DNA of 64,000 bases. It comes from Corella eumyota. Its lineage: Eukaryota > Chordata > Ascidiacea > Phlebobranchia > Corellidae. The notes beneath the pieces were generated by a model. It saw only the letters and a program-made list of their open reading frames with translations, searched no databases and was not told where the DNA came from. A program made the translations under genes and the position numbers. Positions 1-15,200 of the stretch are shown here, piece by piece; positions within the stretch are counted from its first letter, which is position 1, and every line of letters begins with the position of its first letter. The DNA is taken from contig OY720100.1 of NCBI GenBank assembly GCA_963082875.1, forward strand, positions 14,470,591 through 14,534,590. The letters run 5' to 3'.

Positions 1-3000
1 TAATAAAATTGATTTTAAATTTAAAATATAAGACTCATTTGCGGGTTTGTTTTTAAAAGTGTTTATCTATCGGGCCTTATAATAGAGCAAAGTAAGGGTA
101 AATAGATAACAATATTCAAACTGTGATTCATTCTTGTTCGGATGTTGTTATTAAGGAAATACGTTTTAAGATTATGTTAATGCAGTATATAGCTAAGCAT
201 ATAGAAGAGCCTTATCATCGCTTAATATTGTAATATATTAAAATGTTTTAATATAGTTTTAAAAGTAATGTAGATGAAAGGCCGTAGTTTTTTAACGCTA
301 TTTAATTTTGGTATGGGTTTTAGAAAATACTGCTATATTTTTTTAATATATGGTTTTTTTATATATATAAATTAGCTTAGCCTTTTTTGCAACGCCTTTA
401 ACGATTTTATAAACGATTTTTTAGAAATATAAACCTAATGACGTTTTTATAAAAAATTACCTGATCTGCTGTGTTTTTTATTAGCTAAAAAAACGTGTTT
501 TAAACATTTTGTTTAGGTTACATAACCTAAATTTTGTCAGGTATGTGTTTTTATTTATGAATTACTAAAAATCGTTATTTTAAAATTTAATTAGTAAATA
601 TTTATTTTATTTTAAAACAATGTATATTATAACGCTGACCTTTAAATAACTGCATTTTTCTTAGAAGATAAAGTCGTCATTTAATAACTTATAGTTCAGT
701 TCTTTTAATATACCGACTGACTTTTAGACTGAGTTTATTAATCAATTTTAAAGAATTAATTTTTAAAAATTCACGAAAAATATTTTTTGTATTTTGTTTA
801 TTATACAACTTTCGTGAATTTTTGATTTTTCAGAAGATTTTTTTACAAATTTACTGTGATAAATTTACGATTATTAAGACCAAAAATAATATAATTTTTC
901 AACCACAATTAGACATGAAATTTAAAAGATTTATTTTTTGGTTTAATAATTTTATTAAAATTCACAAAAAAAAAGAATAAAATTTGACCCGCAAGCCGCC
1001 ATTTTTTAAATGTCAGATTCAGATGTTCGCAAAAAAATTTGAATAAAATACAAAATTTTACACCTAATATTAAACTTGAATACTATCACAGTTAAAATTT
1101 TAATTTAGTTTTACTTTATTCACAGTGTGTACAAATCGTTTAACGGTAGTTAGGGAATAAAAATTTTAACGACTAAATACGGGAGACTATTATAACACCA
1201 AAGATGGTGCAAATTTATGACGCTATTAAAAGTTGCAAAAAAATTTTTTAGTTCGAAGAATTCTAGGAGTGTACAAACAGCGAAAAGTTGGTAAATATGT
1301 TTAAATTTACGAGAGTTTTAATAAGGCTTGTGCGCCAACGTAAACATTGCAACTTTTTAAAGGTGTTTTTTTATGATTTAACTCTATTTAAATTTTAACG
1401 GGTTAGTTGGTATTTGAATTAGCTTTTCTTGTTTAATGTTTATTGTACTTTCAAAATTCTAAGAATTGAAATGTCGAAAGGTTTAGCGTATATTATGTAA
1501 CATGGGTATGTAAATACAAATAAAAAATAAAACATATTAAATATAAAAATAAAAAAACGATATTTTTATTAAAAAAAAAACATTTTTTATGCGAAAATTT
1601 AAAATCATATTTCACCGAAATCTTTTTATTTTTTTATTTTTTTTTGAATAACAACAAAATATTTTTCAGACCCAATGGTGATTCGGCAAAAAATAACGTA
1701 GGTAGGTGTGTATGCAAAACGCCAGAACTGTTTACCGGACTTAGCTAACAGTAATTTTTAGAGTTATATTTGTCCGTATGACGTCACAGAACTTACCCGT
1801 GCCCCCATAGAAATTGGTTTGTCCAAATTTCCCCTTTTCCCTAATTTACGTACAGCCTAAAAAATAGTTTAAATATAGCAAAAACGATTACCAAGAAAGT
1901 TGCGTAAATTTACCAAAAGTATTTGTTCTAGAAACTTATCATGAATTTTAATACTTTTTTATTTTATCAAACATTTATTTAGTAGGATATGTATATTTAA
2001 ACAAAGCACTTTTGTTGTAAAGCACGTAGATTTATTCAATACATTTTACAAGGGTATTTTTTTATGATGTATAAATAATAATTTTATATGCGATTTTACT
2101 TAATCAAATCTATAAAAAAATTCTATGTAAAATCAAGTTAATTTATAATCAAAAAAATTACTGAGTAGTACTATAATTAAATTGAATTTTAATAGTACTG
2201 TTAAGATTTTAATGTGTTAAAGTTTGTTATATATTTGTTTGTTTTCGAGTGAGGCGGTCTGATATGCAATCAATGTCAACCTTGAGCCCTTGTTAATATT
2301 TACCACGCTGGTAACACACTGTCAACCCCTGAACTAATATTTAAAATTAAGCACTGGAACTAGATAATGATTAAAAAGTAAAAACTTTATTTTATTATTA
2401 ATATTTTAAACGTGTATTTTTATTAGTTTATAATGTTGTAGATTTAGTTTTTTTATTGTTTTTATGACAAAATATGTGATAAAAATTCATCATTTTGCTT
2501 AGTTTGGGTGAATATTTAGCTCTTAAATTCTGGCACCTAACTATTTGCTGTCAGAAAAGTTCACGGTTTACTGCTCGTAACAAACCTCCCTCAGTGACGT
2601 CATCGTGGTTGTTTTTCCGCCTTTTTTCCGTGTTCCTTTTAGCAAGTAACAACTTGGTCGGAATTTTTTTTATTACAGGTTATCTTTTGTGTAGTTAGCA
2701 GCATTTTCTTGTTAGCTCGAAAATATTTTTTAAGGCTTTTTAAAAGTTTAAGGAACTGTTTTATCTTTAATTTTTGTTGAGATTTTATTTAAAAATATAT
2801 TTTGGGGTTAAATTTTCTTTATTTTTTTAAATAGTTAGGCGTTGTTTTCAGAATTATAAAAAAGAAAATTAAAACGTTGTAAAAAGTTTGACAAGGTATT
2901 AAAACCCTATAATAAATTGATAAAAATTTGCAAAAATACTTCTTAAAAATATGCTTAATTCAAAACATAGACACAATTTAGCAAAAATAAAATATAAAAT

Positions 3001-6000
3001 ATTCGTAAGTAACTTGTTGTTAAAAACCCTTTATATTTCATACAATAAAAATCAAAACAAGTCATACAAAAATCAAATTATAGCTCTTTATTCGATTTTG
3101 TTCAGCAGAAAACTTGTATTTACGGAGCTTTATTTTTATAATGGTTAACGATTGAGGTTAAGTCGAGCATATGAATGTATAGATAGTACTTTTTTTTCGT
3201 GCCAAGCGTACATGAAAAGTTAATTTGTAAGTTATGTCTTAAAAAAGGAGGTAAATTACAAAAAAATATGTAATTCAGCAGTTGCATTTGCGTTTTTAGA
3301 ATTTATTTTTTTAAATTTATTTTAGTTTTCAAATTTTGGTATTTTTTAATTGTGCCATCTTGAAAATTAATTTAAAAATTTGTTGAGAATTATCTAAAAT
3401 TATATATTGAATGTCAAAAATTCACGGGTTTTTGCATAGTAATAGCGCGTTCAAACTTCTTTACTTATTTTGTGCAATTTTTAAAAAAAAATTTTTTATT
3501 TTTATTGGCGCACCTAAAATTTGCTGGAAAAATTTTTTCTCGTAATTTGACGATTTCTCGGATGACTAACTGCACGTTGCAATTGTTTGGGGCCACCAGA
3601 CCACAAATTCTAAAATAAAAGTTTGATTTTTTATTTCTTTTTTAGATTTCCTGAATAATTTATTTTTTACGGTTCGGTTCTTCAAGTAAATGCTTTTTAA
3701 AAACGTGAATTATTTAGTTTCGGTAACGTTTTAAGTAAAAAAAAACTAATTCATAACAAATTTTATTATGGTTTGACCCTTTTTTGTTAGTAGTTTTTAA
3801 TAATACGGTTTCAAAAAATTGGAAAATTAATTTTCAATTAAAAATTTATTTTAGATATTTTAAATTTCTAATTTGGATAAAAAATGTATTTACCATTTTT
3901 AAAAAATTTTAATTTGTCCCAATATGTAAATATCATATTTATATTTACGACCGCGTTAAAAAAATAAACTTGTTAAAATAAATTTAATAAAAATAATGAG
4001 TCACTTTACGTCAGTAGATTTTATAATAACGACGTCGTAAAATTGGGTAAAAATATGGTCGTTAAAAAATAATTTTCTACGCAGTTTTCTCAAAATAAAA
4101 ATAGAATAAAAAGTAAATATACGAATACGTTGTATGAGTATACTGCATGCATCTAAAAAGAAACTTCAAAAATTTATAATTAACTTTTTATTCCAGATTT
4201 AGTTGCGCGTCGTTAGTGTGAAAATAGCTTTTTGCCTTGCTTTTAATACACATATAGATTACTACTGGTAAGGGTATAAAAGTTACTTTATAACTTGTAA
4301 GCGTTGTTTTTTTTCAAAATTTTTGAAAAACTTTTTAACAAAATTTTGTGAATTTTTTTTGGTGGTCTAATTTTTTTGTGTTTAATAACGAGTCCCACGC
4401 AACTGTTATTAAGATAGTTGTGGCCCTGTTCAGCGCAATCTTAATATTTACTTAGCACTTGAACGTAACGATATTGGTTGACTGGGGTTTTATGATATCA
4501 GTTCTGGGTATAATCGGTAATCTATTTAAGATAAAAGACAGAAAGTTAAATAGCTTAATAAACGCAACTAACTTAATTAAATGTCGTCAATCTATTTCGT
4601 TATATTTGTTAATGAAGTTTGTTAAGATTTAGAATTTAATTTTAAAAAAAGTTTTAAAATATTTTGAGAAAAAATGTATTATTTAAACTAGAACAAAAAG
4701 ATATAATAAATGTAAAATTGGTTTAAGATAATTCATATTCGGTATTTTTTATGTTAAGATAAGGTTTAAGCACTAATATCCTTTAGCCTACTGAAAACCC
4801 TAAAAATCTTTGGCAGTCAAATGCATAAAACGCATTTATTCAGGTTATAAAAGTTCTGAGAAAGCCAAATTTTCGAAAAAATATTTCGCAAAAAAATTTT
4901 GAATATTGGGCGCAGTAAAAACACGCGGAAACGTGATTGTTTACAGTTTTTCGAACCAAAACACAGAACCAGGGGATTAGACGATGTTTTTTGTTGTTTA
5001 ACCATCTTAAATACTTCCGTCTATGATCCCCTTTACAGTTTACATGATTAAAAACAGGCTGTTACGAGACTGAGTAAGACTGCGTTTGCTCTGACAGGGG
5101 AAATTGTCGACACGTTTTTACTTTAGTTGCAAACTTTTATTTGCGTGACATCATCGGATTTCACAGCACGGTTTCTTTGAGCTTAATTATAGACACTCTT
5201 TTTCGGGAATTGGGTGCTTGTTGATTTCGAGAGAGATTTTTTTCTCGGAAACTGGTCGCTTTTCGTGCAATCTGATTTTAATTAATGGCGTTTATATCAG
5301 GCCTGTCTTCCGGCCATTCAGTGATGTAACATGATAGCAGACATAACTAAAAAAAAAAAAATATTATTTTGTGTTCGGTAATGGAATAACGAGTTTATTA
5401 AAAATATTTTTTATTAAAAATATTTTTTTAAATCTTTTTTTATTGTTTGGAATTTTTTTAAACTTTAAATTCGAAGAAAAGGCGTAGGTAGTTTGTTTAT
5501 TTTTTTCCAGTTGAATTGCAAAGAATGCATTTTTTTAAACCCGGAACTTAGAGAGGATACCAACAGAAAAAAAACGTGAACAGATGTGTTGTTTTTTATA
5601 TTAAAAACTTTAATTTGATTTCTGTTAGTGTAAGGTTTACAGAAAAATTAAAACTATAATAGTAAATAAACACATTTGATATATAATGGTTATTTTAAAA
5701 GAGAGTGTATAAATATATCTTTTTAAAAACCGTAAAGCCAATGAGATGTCTGTAAACATCAAGTTGTTTAGAGAACCGTAAACTATAAGTGATGGGTAGT
5801 TAGTTATGTCGCAAATTTGATTTTCTGTTTTGATCGAACAAATTTTTCAAAATTGAAGTGTTTTTGTTCAACAAAAAATCTATTAAAAATAAAAAGGCGT
5901 AAAACTATTAAAACCACTTTTTTTATGGCGAACCTTCTTGTAGAAAGCCCCTGAAGTATTAGAAAAATCTTTACGACATATCGTCTTTGTTTAACCAAGT

Positions 6001-6216
6001 TCAGCGCGACTGTTTAAAACATAATTCAGTTTCGTCTGATTTGCAAATTTCAGTTCGCTATTGTTTAAATTTAACCTGATTTGCAATATCACAATTCCGC
6101 AAACTAGGAAATACGGATATTAGTAATAATATCCTGACTATTTTTGACAGGTTTAGTTATATTTTAAATCAAATTGTATTAATTAAACCAAGTTAGGTAA
6201 CTATAGTCGAACAAAT
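1..6216. other. AT-rich intergenic DNA upstream of DUOX
   Basis: No reading frame here resembles a protein, and all open frames are short and AT-driven. Two GC-richer patches stand out: about 1665-1860 and 2510-2700. Each contains one palindromic TGACGTCA octamer (1779-1786 and 2595-2602), so they could be promoters or 5' exons of an unseen gene, but no supporting ORF is visible. A short inverted repeat (arms about 14 bases) lies near 765-823. The last 200 bases before the DUOX ATG contain repeated 'ATTTGCAA' words (about 6040-6085). Confidence 0.6.
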
Positions 6217-9200
6217 ATGGGCAATATGTGGCTTTTTAGCCTGCTAGTGTTGGCGTTAGCTGCTACAACTATAGGTATGTAAGAACTGTTAAAAAAACTT
6301 TAATACATAATTTACTAGTGAATAATGTTGGCTAAATTGCGTTTTAGCTAGCGTTTATATTTTTTAGACTTTACTAAACATATTTTGAATTGACAATGAA
6401 AAAGAATTATAAACCTATTAAATAGACATAAAGTTTCCCGATAAGAAACTAATTTTAACAAGCTGCTATTATTTCAAATTATAAACCCATTTTTAAAACG
6501 GTTTAATTTAAATTTTAACTGTATTAGCATTTAATTCATGACCATTAAATCTTTAATTTTGTAACAGGTCAAGAAGAAAATTACGAGAAAGAATACCACG
6601 CTTACGATGGTTGGTATAATAATAGGGCTCATCCGGAATGGGGCGTAGTAGGTAGGTTTAACTTTATATTTAAACACTAATTTAATTAAAATATTAAGAA
6701 GTCTGTTTGTGGTCCTATTGGTCACGGGTTTGAGCCTCAAAGCGGACAAAATATTTGCTATTTTCTTTTAATGTTAATGAACTTTAAATGATATGGAAAT
6801 TCAAGTATGTTATTTGGTTTTGTGATATTGGCGCTTATTTCGACATCGAAAGGTCCAGAGTTCAAATCCCAATAAGGCTGTCTCGAAAACTTTAATATTA
6901 ACCATTTTTGGCATGCGTTAAATTTTTAAATTAATAAGATTAATATTATTACGTTTTCTGGTCTACTAGGAATTTGACATGACTTTTGAAAGCACGTAAC
7001 TTAAATGTCAGGTTATTAGCTTTAATATTCAATTGATCTATCATTCAAGTTTTAAAGACATTATTAGATCATGATTTTTCAGATAATGTAATGTTAAGAC
7101 CAATGTTAAAATGTTGTAATTTTTAAATTTTTAACCGAAATTATAGGATTTTTTGCCAGGTCATTATGTTGAAATACATTACAAATAAACCTAATATAGG
7201 TAAAGTATGTAAATTAGGGTTTAAAAGTTAAAAAAAAATACTTTTTGTAAAAGTCCCTTTAAAAACTTTATTGTTAATATTAAATCTACAATGCTGGTAT
7301 TGTTATTATGTAGACGTTGTGTTTTTAAATTTAGTGACAAAGCAGGGGGTAATAATAATAGCATTGTTATGAAATAAAAATTACGACATTTTAACATTGG
7401 TCTTAACATTACATTATCTGAAAAATCATGATCTAATAATGTCTTTAAAACTTGAATGATAGATCAATTGAATATTAAAGCTAATAACCTGACATTTAAG
7501 TTACGTGCTTTCAAAAGTCATGTCAAATTCCTAGTAGACCAGAAAACGTAATAATATTAATCTTATTAATTTAAAAATTTAACGCATGCCAAAAATGGTT
7601 AATATTAAAGTTTTCGAGACAGCCTTTCATGTGTTTTACAACAATGCTATTATTATTACCCCCTGCTTTGTCACTAAATTTAAAAACACAACGTCTACAT
7701 AATAACAATACCAGCATTGTAGATTTAATATTAACAATAAAGTTTTTAAAGGGACTTTTACAAAAAGTATTTTTTTTTAACTTTTAAACCCTAATTTACA
7801 TACTTTACCTATATTAGGTTTATTTGTAATGTATTTCAACATAATGACCTGGCAAAAAATCCTATAATTTCGGTACCTCAAAAAAACAAAAAATTTATAC
7901 ACCTAAAATTAGAATATTTTTTTGGTATAAATAAATTATAATAGCACTGCTAATGTATAAATAAAAATTTCGTAAGAGTATCACTTGTAATTGTTGTTTT
8001 ATATTTTAGTATATTGAACAGTTGCTAATTATTAATTAAAAATTTAATGCGTTAAAAATAAGCAACTATTTAATTAAATTATAATCCTAATTAGGTCTGA
8101 CTTAACGCAGTTTACAAATAGCTACACTTTTCTAGACATGTACTATCACGTGCAACTTTTAACCGTTTTTTTTTTTATCATCCGTTAGAGGGCCCCCTCA
8201 CCCGACGTGTCGAATCGCATTACGCTGATGGAACTTACGCGCCGTCTGGGGCTGACAGACCCAACCCAAGGAATGTAAGTCAGGAGACAATGGCTGGCGT
8301 GACTGGTTTTGGTTCTTATCGAAGAAGGACGGCGTTACTTGTGTTTTTTGGTAAGATTAACGTTTTTTAGCTTAACTAAACTAAAGGGATAAGACACAGT
8401 TTTAAATTCTAGGAGTATTAAAAAAAAATTGGTATTATATGCTGTGTCAAGAATTTATGTTAAAATAGCAGTTACTCTTTTAGTTTTAGTAAATTGAAAA
8501 TGCTTTTTATTATGTAATTTACTCAAGTTTCAATTATTTATTTTAAAAAGCTAAAGTAAATTAGATAAACTAAGATTTCAACTTAAGTTATTGCTCTCTA
8601 GGCCAGCAAGTGGTCGAGGAAATTTTGGACGCTCAGCGACCAGGTTGTCCACCCGAATATTTTAACATCGAAATCCCCAAAGGAGACGAACTCTACGACC
8701 CAGAAGGTAAAGGCGACATCGTCATTCCTTTTCTACGATCGAGATATGATCAATCTATTACTGGGTATTCGCCAAACAACCCGAGGCAACAGGTAAGCGA
8801 ATATTTGCAGTTCGATACCCACTGACGGCACCTTTTTATATTTGTTTTTTGATAAATTAATTCACTTATAATTATTAAAATTGAGCTCTAATATTTGTTT
8901 TTATTGTTTTAAAATTGTTAAGTGAACGTTTTTTATTTCTTAACTTTTTATGTTTACAGCTTAACGAAATTACCCCGTTTTTTGACGGTGGTTTAACATA
9001 TGGGGTGAGCAAAGCCTGGGCCGATGCTTTAAGACTGTTTAGAACTGATTGCCCTGAAAGAGATGACCCTAATTATGGCTGGATCTTTTACGACAGAGCT
9101 GTAAGTTAGAAAAACTATAAGTTTAATTTTGCTTTTGTTAAAATTTTATTTTCTTGTTCAACTAAAAGTTTTTTATATTTTTTTGTTAAAAATTTTACTT

Positions 9201-12200
9201 TCAATTTTTTCTTCGCCCCACAGATTAATCGGACTGATTGTAGAGGAGAACTTGCTTCTTTTCAAGGAAGAGGAAGATTCCCCATCCAGAACACAATCGG
9301 ACTTCCCCTTGCTAATCCCCCGCCTCCAAGGGATCACATGCTTAAAACTGCAACAAGATTTTTCCGTGAGTTCTTATACTTTTATTTATTTGATTCCCCT
9401 TTTTTCACTTTTATTTATCCTCGATGTGGAGAGGTCGACTTCACGCCTCGAACTTAAGGTACGCCAATTTAGTTTTGAGTTGCCTTAGACAGTTTGGGAT
9501 ATTATAGATTTTAATTGGCCGATAATTAATTTGCTAAGCAAGTTATGGCTCAGCAGAAGTTTATACCGCATATATTACTTATGAGCGTTACTGCATAAGA
9601 GCAGTGGCGATCAAGCCCAGAACTTTATGTAGTGAAGGCAATGTCCTCACCACCACACCACGCTTTATTAAAAAAATTAAAATATTAAATAAATTGATTT
9701 TTTAGGTTTGGGCAATCCTCGTGGTAATGAGAATCCTTTTCTTTTGACATTCGGAATTATGTGGTTTAGATACCATAACTGGCTTGCTGTTGGTTTGAGA
9801 GAAAGATATCCAGGTTGGAGCGACGAAAAGGTCTACAACGAAGCTAGGATTCGAAATATTGGCACACATCAGGTAAAAATTAATGACTTGGTAGTCAGAC
9901 ACTTGGTATTAACTCTAAAATAAAATTTTACAGGCTTGATGTCGCGACTTTTTTACAAAAGTAGAAATAAAAATATAGATTTTGTTAAATGTTTTAAAAA
10001 CCTACTTTTAGAAAATTGTTATGAGCGATTGGCTACCAACTTGGTTGGGTCCTTGCAATGATACTGATCGTAATAATGGAAGTTGTGAGGATGTGCCCAA
10101 ATACTCTGGTTAGAAATTCATTTTTAAAATAAAAGACAAAAAAAAAGCGACTTCCAAATTTTATTTTTTGTACTGTGCAGTTCTGTATAGTAAATAAATT
10201 GTCCTGCATGGTCTGTTTGGCCCTAGGCTGTGGTAATTAGTAGGACTAAAATTAAAACATAATTCTATTTTAAAAACTTATTATCTTTAAGTTCTAAACT
10301 TTAATAAAAAAATGTTTTTTTAGGGTACAAGGCTGCCATACATCCAGGTGTTACTCATGTTTTCCAGAGCGCTGCCATGAGGTTTGGTCATACTTTGGTC
10401 ACCCCTGGTGTATTCAGAAGAACCAGATACAACACGTAAGTAAAAGCACATTTTTTTAAAGATAACTAAAACACAATCTAAAAATCATCCCAGTACAAAT
10501 TTTTAAAAAGCGCTTTTAAATAAAAACAACTTTTTTTCTGGAATCGAAATGTATATAAATAAACCATTGGTGAAGAATTTTTCTTTTAACAATTTTGTTA
10601 TTATTATCAACTGTTGTTTCTTAAAGGACGACCGGAAATTGCACTTTTATTGCCAACACTTTAAGAACCGCTGGTCCAAGGCACGAATTTCAAATGGAGC
10701 ATGTTGGTAGAATTGGGCTTAGAACTTGTAACGCTTATTGGAACGGAGTTGTAAGTATTAAATTAAATTTTTTATTTCATACTCAGTAGCAAATAGGGGT
10801 AGCAAATAGAATAATATTTTTCATGTGCACATTTTGTTAACTTGTAATTAAATTTGACTTATGTTTCAGGAATCTGTTGAGGAGTCAGACATAGACTCAT
10901 TTTTAATGGGAATGGCCAGTCAGATAGCAGAACGAGAGGACAACATTATTACCCCCGATTTAAGAGGTAGTGTGTTTGGTGGTCTAGACTTCTCAAGACG
11001 GGATCTTATGGCCATCAACATTCAGGTAGGTTTTGTCATACTTTTTTAACAAACTCGTTTATGTAACTATTAAACAACGGATTTCTTATAGCCTTCAATA
11101 AGTCTGGCAGACAGATAGATTAGTGATAGATTAATAAAACCTATGTTTTTTTTAAATAACAAAATAAATGATTTATTTAACTTTTTTCTATTTTAGAGGG
11201 GTAGAGATCACGGTTTGCCTGATTACAATACGGCTCGTGTAGAGTATGGGTTAGAAAGAAGAACAAGCTTTGATCAGATTAATCCATTTTTACAAGCCAG
11301 AGATCCAGATGTAAGTTTTTTGAATGTATTAATCCTCAGTGGAAAAACTACGATTTAATAGCCTGTAAAAAAAAACAATATAAAGGAAACGGGAATCGAA
11401 CCAAAGACCTAAAGTAGTGAACCCTGCGTTCTAACCACTACAATACATTGCTGAAAAGCAAAACTTTTAAAAAAATTATGCGTGTTGTAAAAATTTAAAT
11501 TTTGTTTACATTAAAATACGAAGGTATCTAATACATTTTATTTGTTTTAAACTTCAGTTATTTGTTCGTCTTGCCAATGTGCACAAGGGTGATATTAATC
11601 AAATGGACATTTGGACTGGAGGTTTAATGGAAACAACTGCTGCTGGCGCTGGTGAATTATTTAGAGCAATTATTTTGGATCAATTTGTCAGGATTAGGGA
11701 TGGAGATAGGATGTGGTATGAAAATACTGCTAATGGGTACGTCTTTAGTTTTTTTTAAATAAAATATTATGCAACAAAGGTCATTACAATTTAATGTAAG
11801 TTAGTAATATATACAACTCTAGTAAAGAAGTGGTAATAAACTTTGCAATATAGGCTGTAAAATATTTAAAATAATTATTTCTTAAATTAAAATGAATAAA
11901 AATGTAATAGAAACAGAAAGTTAATTTTTAGACAATTTTTTTAGATTGTTTAACGATAGAGATTTAGCCGAAATTCGGAACGCCACAATTAGATCGGTTA
12001 TTCTTGCAACAAACCCCAGCATGGACCCTCGTTACGATATCCAATTGAACCCCTTTTTATGGGACGGTCCTAATGAAACCATCACGTTCTGTCCCCAACC
12101 GTTCCAGTTGAATGAAACCGACATGGAGCCGTGTACACCACCAATGACGTTCGACTATTTCTCTGGATCTGAAGTCTCGTATGCTTTGACGTTTACCTCA

Positions 12201-15200
12201 ATCGGATTGTTTGCGATTGGTAATTCAACTTTTTTTAAGATCTACTACGTACATCTTAAGCATTATATAAGTTAAAAAAATTTAGCATAAAAAGTTTACT
12301 TGCTACATTCAAAAGGTATCCAATGTTAAAGGTTATTATCACAAATGTTTAAAGTTTAAGAAGCATTGGTTTAATCTGATCTGATTAAAATATTTCTAAT
12401 TTATATTAGACTACTTTTTACTAAAACTAAACTTTTGTTGTTTTTTTAGCCACGATCATGTTTATGTTGTTCCTTGGTATGCAAGCTGACAAGCAAAAAG
12501 TCTTGCTTAAAAAACGAGCAGTTTTGACCAAACAAAAGAGTGTACAAGGAGGAGATGATGCCCTAGATATTGCCAACGAGGTCCTTGGACGATCTAAGTC
12601 AAGAGAAGTCCAGGTAAGAGTATTACAAATTAATTTAGTTAGGTCTTCAATTTTATATCATTGCTCAATTTTATATCAAGTAATAATTTTTTTAGGATTT
12701 TTGGTTTAAGTCGATTTTCTATTTTAAAATAGCAATTTTTTGTAAAGTATCAATTTTTTTATAAAATATCAATTTTTTTGTAACTAATTGATTTTTATGA
12801 TATAAACAAAAAATAATGTAATATAATTCAATCTTGATCAACTTAATTTGTAAAATATTTCTTTTTTTGTCATTTAGGTCAAACTGGGACCAGGTAAAGT
12901 GATTCAGATCAAGTCCGTAAGCGGAAAACTGTACAGAGCAATTGACTTGAACGCTTCAGAGCAAGTTTTGATCACTCGGTCGTACAACCAAGGAAGAAAG
13001 ACCATGTTCTTGAGAGCTGATAAAGATACCCATGACTTGGTAAGTTATATATCATTCAAAAATTATGCTTGTCTAATTACATGTAAAACTTTTTTAAATT
13101 TATGTTGATAACATAATCGATTAATTTATGTTGATCTTATTTTAATATTTTTTTTCTGTAAGAAGTTTGTTTGTTTCAAAATTTTATAAACGCATTATGA
13201 TTGATTTTAGATTCTTAGCTTTAATGATTGTGAAGAACGTGATAGCTTTGTGATGCGAGCCAGGAACTTCTTCCAGTCGCAGTCGGTCGCCTACGTTGAA
13301 AATGAAGTTAGTGAAACCCAGTTGATGGCTCAAGCGAGTACCAAAGAAATGAGAGACGAGCTTTTGCAAAAGTTTTTCCAGACCGCTCTGGCTGCTGTAA
13401 GATTAAATTATCTTTTTAACTACATTAAAACTTATAAAACACTTGTTAAAAAAATCGCTTATTGTGTCTTGTTAAAAATGTTTTTTTTCGTAAAATTTTT
13501 TAGATGAACATAAATTTATATAACCACCTTTATAATAAATGAGTTATTTCAAGCTTGCATGTCCTTGTTCGCATATTACTTACAAGGCTTCTTTTATTAA
13601 ACATTTTCAATAATTTATCTATTTTAAAAAAATTATTTTAGACTGTTAAACTTGATACTGATGGCCTTAGTGACGTTTTGAACACGAGAGAGGCTCGCAA
13701 GTTTATTCATGTCGAACTTAGCAAAAAGGAATTTGCTGAATACTTGAAATTGAAACCAAACAGTTTGTTTGTCGACCAAATGTTTAACACAGCTGACATT
13801 GATGGCAGTGGAGCTATTTCTTTCAGAGAATTTTTGGACATCATGGTTTTGTTTACCAAAGGTAATTAAAAAAAAAACTCTTAGTTTGGAAATAGTATTT
13901 TGTTTTTGCAAAAAAAGTAGTTAAATGTTTAACAATCATTTTTAAAATTTTTCGAAAAATTTAAAAAAAAAATTTTGTTCGAAAAACTTAATCTAAATAA
14001 GAAAACGGGTTTCTTAGTATTAGGCGTAATATAGTTATCATCTTTTTATCGAGGTTTTTAATTAGAATGGAACATGGTCATTAAAAATTAACAAATTATT
14101 TTAGGCTCTCCTGAGGATAAAGCCAAACTTATGTTCAATATGTACGACTTAGACAAGAGTGGAGAATTGTCTGTTGATGAATTTAGAGTCATGTTAAAGT
14201 AAGTATTTCAACTTCTTGTTTTTACTAAGAAATTTTGCGTAACAGTTACAGCAACGTTTTGAAACAATTTTTAAAATCCTATTATTGTGTAAAGAACACA
14301 TTTTAAAAATATTACACATCGATCTTTAACTCTATAATAGTTCCTTTTTAATATTTAACTTTTAGATCCATGATGGAAATGGTCAATGCTTCCATTGTAG
14401 CCGAACAGTTAGATGAACTGATCAACACATTAATGGCCTCGCACGGTTTCGGAAACAAACAATCGCTAACCATCCAGGACTTCCAGAAAATTATGCAGCA
14501 ATATTCCAACGAATTGAGTGATGCTTCCTTAAACGTACCAGGTAATTATATTTATACGATTTCTATGGTTTTGCATTTAATTTTGAAATTTTTTTTTAGT
14601 TTTTCAAGAAAAACTAACTTGAAAAAAGTTTTTATGTAAAAGAAAGGATTTATTTAAAACAATTAGTTATTTTGAACCTATTTATGCAATCTTTTTTAAA
14701 TGTAAAAGATTTTTTTAAACAGCTTAATGTGTTTCATAAAATTTTTAAGTATTTTAAATATCTCGGTTTTAAAAGTCCGCTTTTTCTCTTATTTTGCTAA
14801 CGTTTTATTTTATAAAATTAGATACAGATGCTCCCCATTATAAGGAACCCCAATTTAAAGGTTAAAAGTGTTTTTAATTACAACACATAATCATTAATAA
14901 GCATGGCAAACAAATAACCTTTTTTTAACATTTTGTTGTGCACTTTATTTGGCATAATTCTAACACCAAATAAAACTGTTTTTATTTTTGTTACTAATAT
15001 TAATCTATTATTTTTAGAAAATATTTAAAACCGAACATTTCGGTTAGTTGATTTTTGTTTTATTTACCAAGCATTACGTTGATAGATACATATTAATTTC
15101 GATATAAATGTTGTGGACTTCTATCTAAATATATTTAGAAGAGATATTATGATAAATGCATTACTAAAAAATTCATAGCAACTTTTATTTATATTACACC

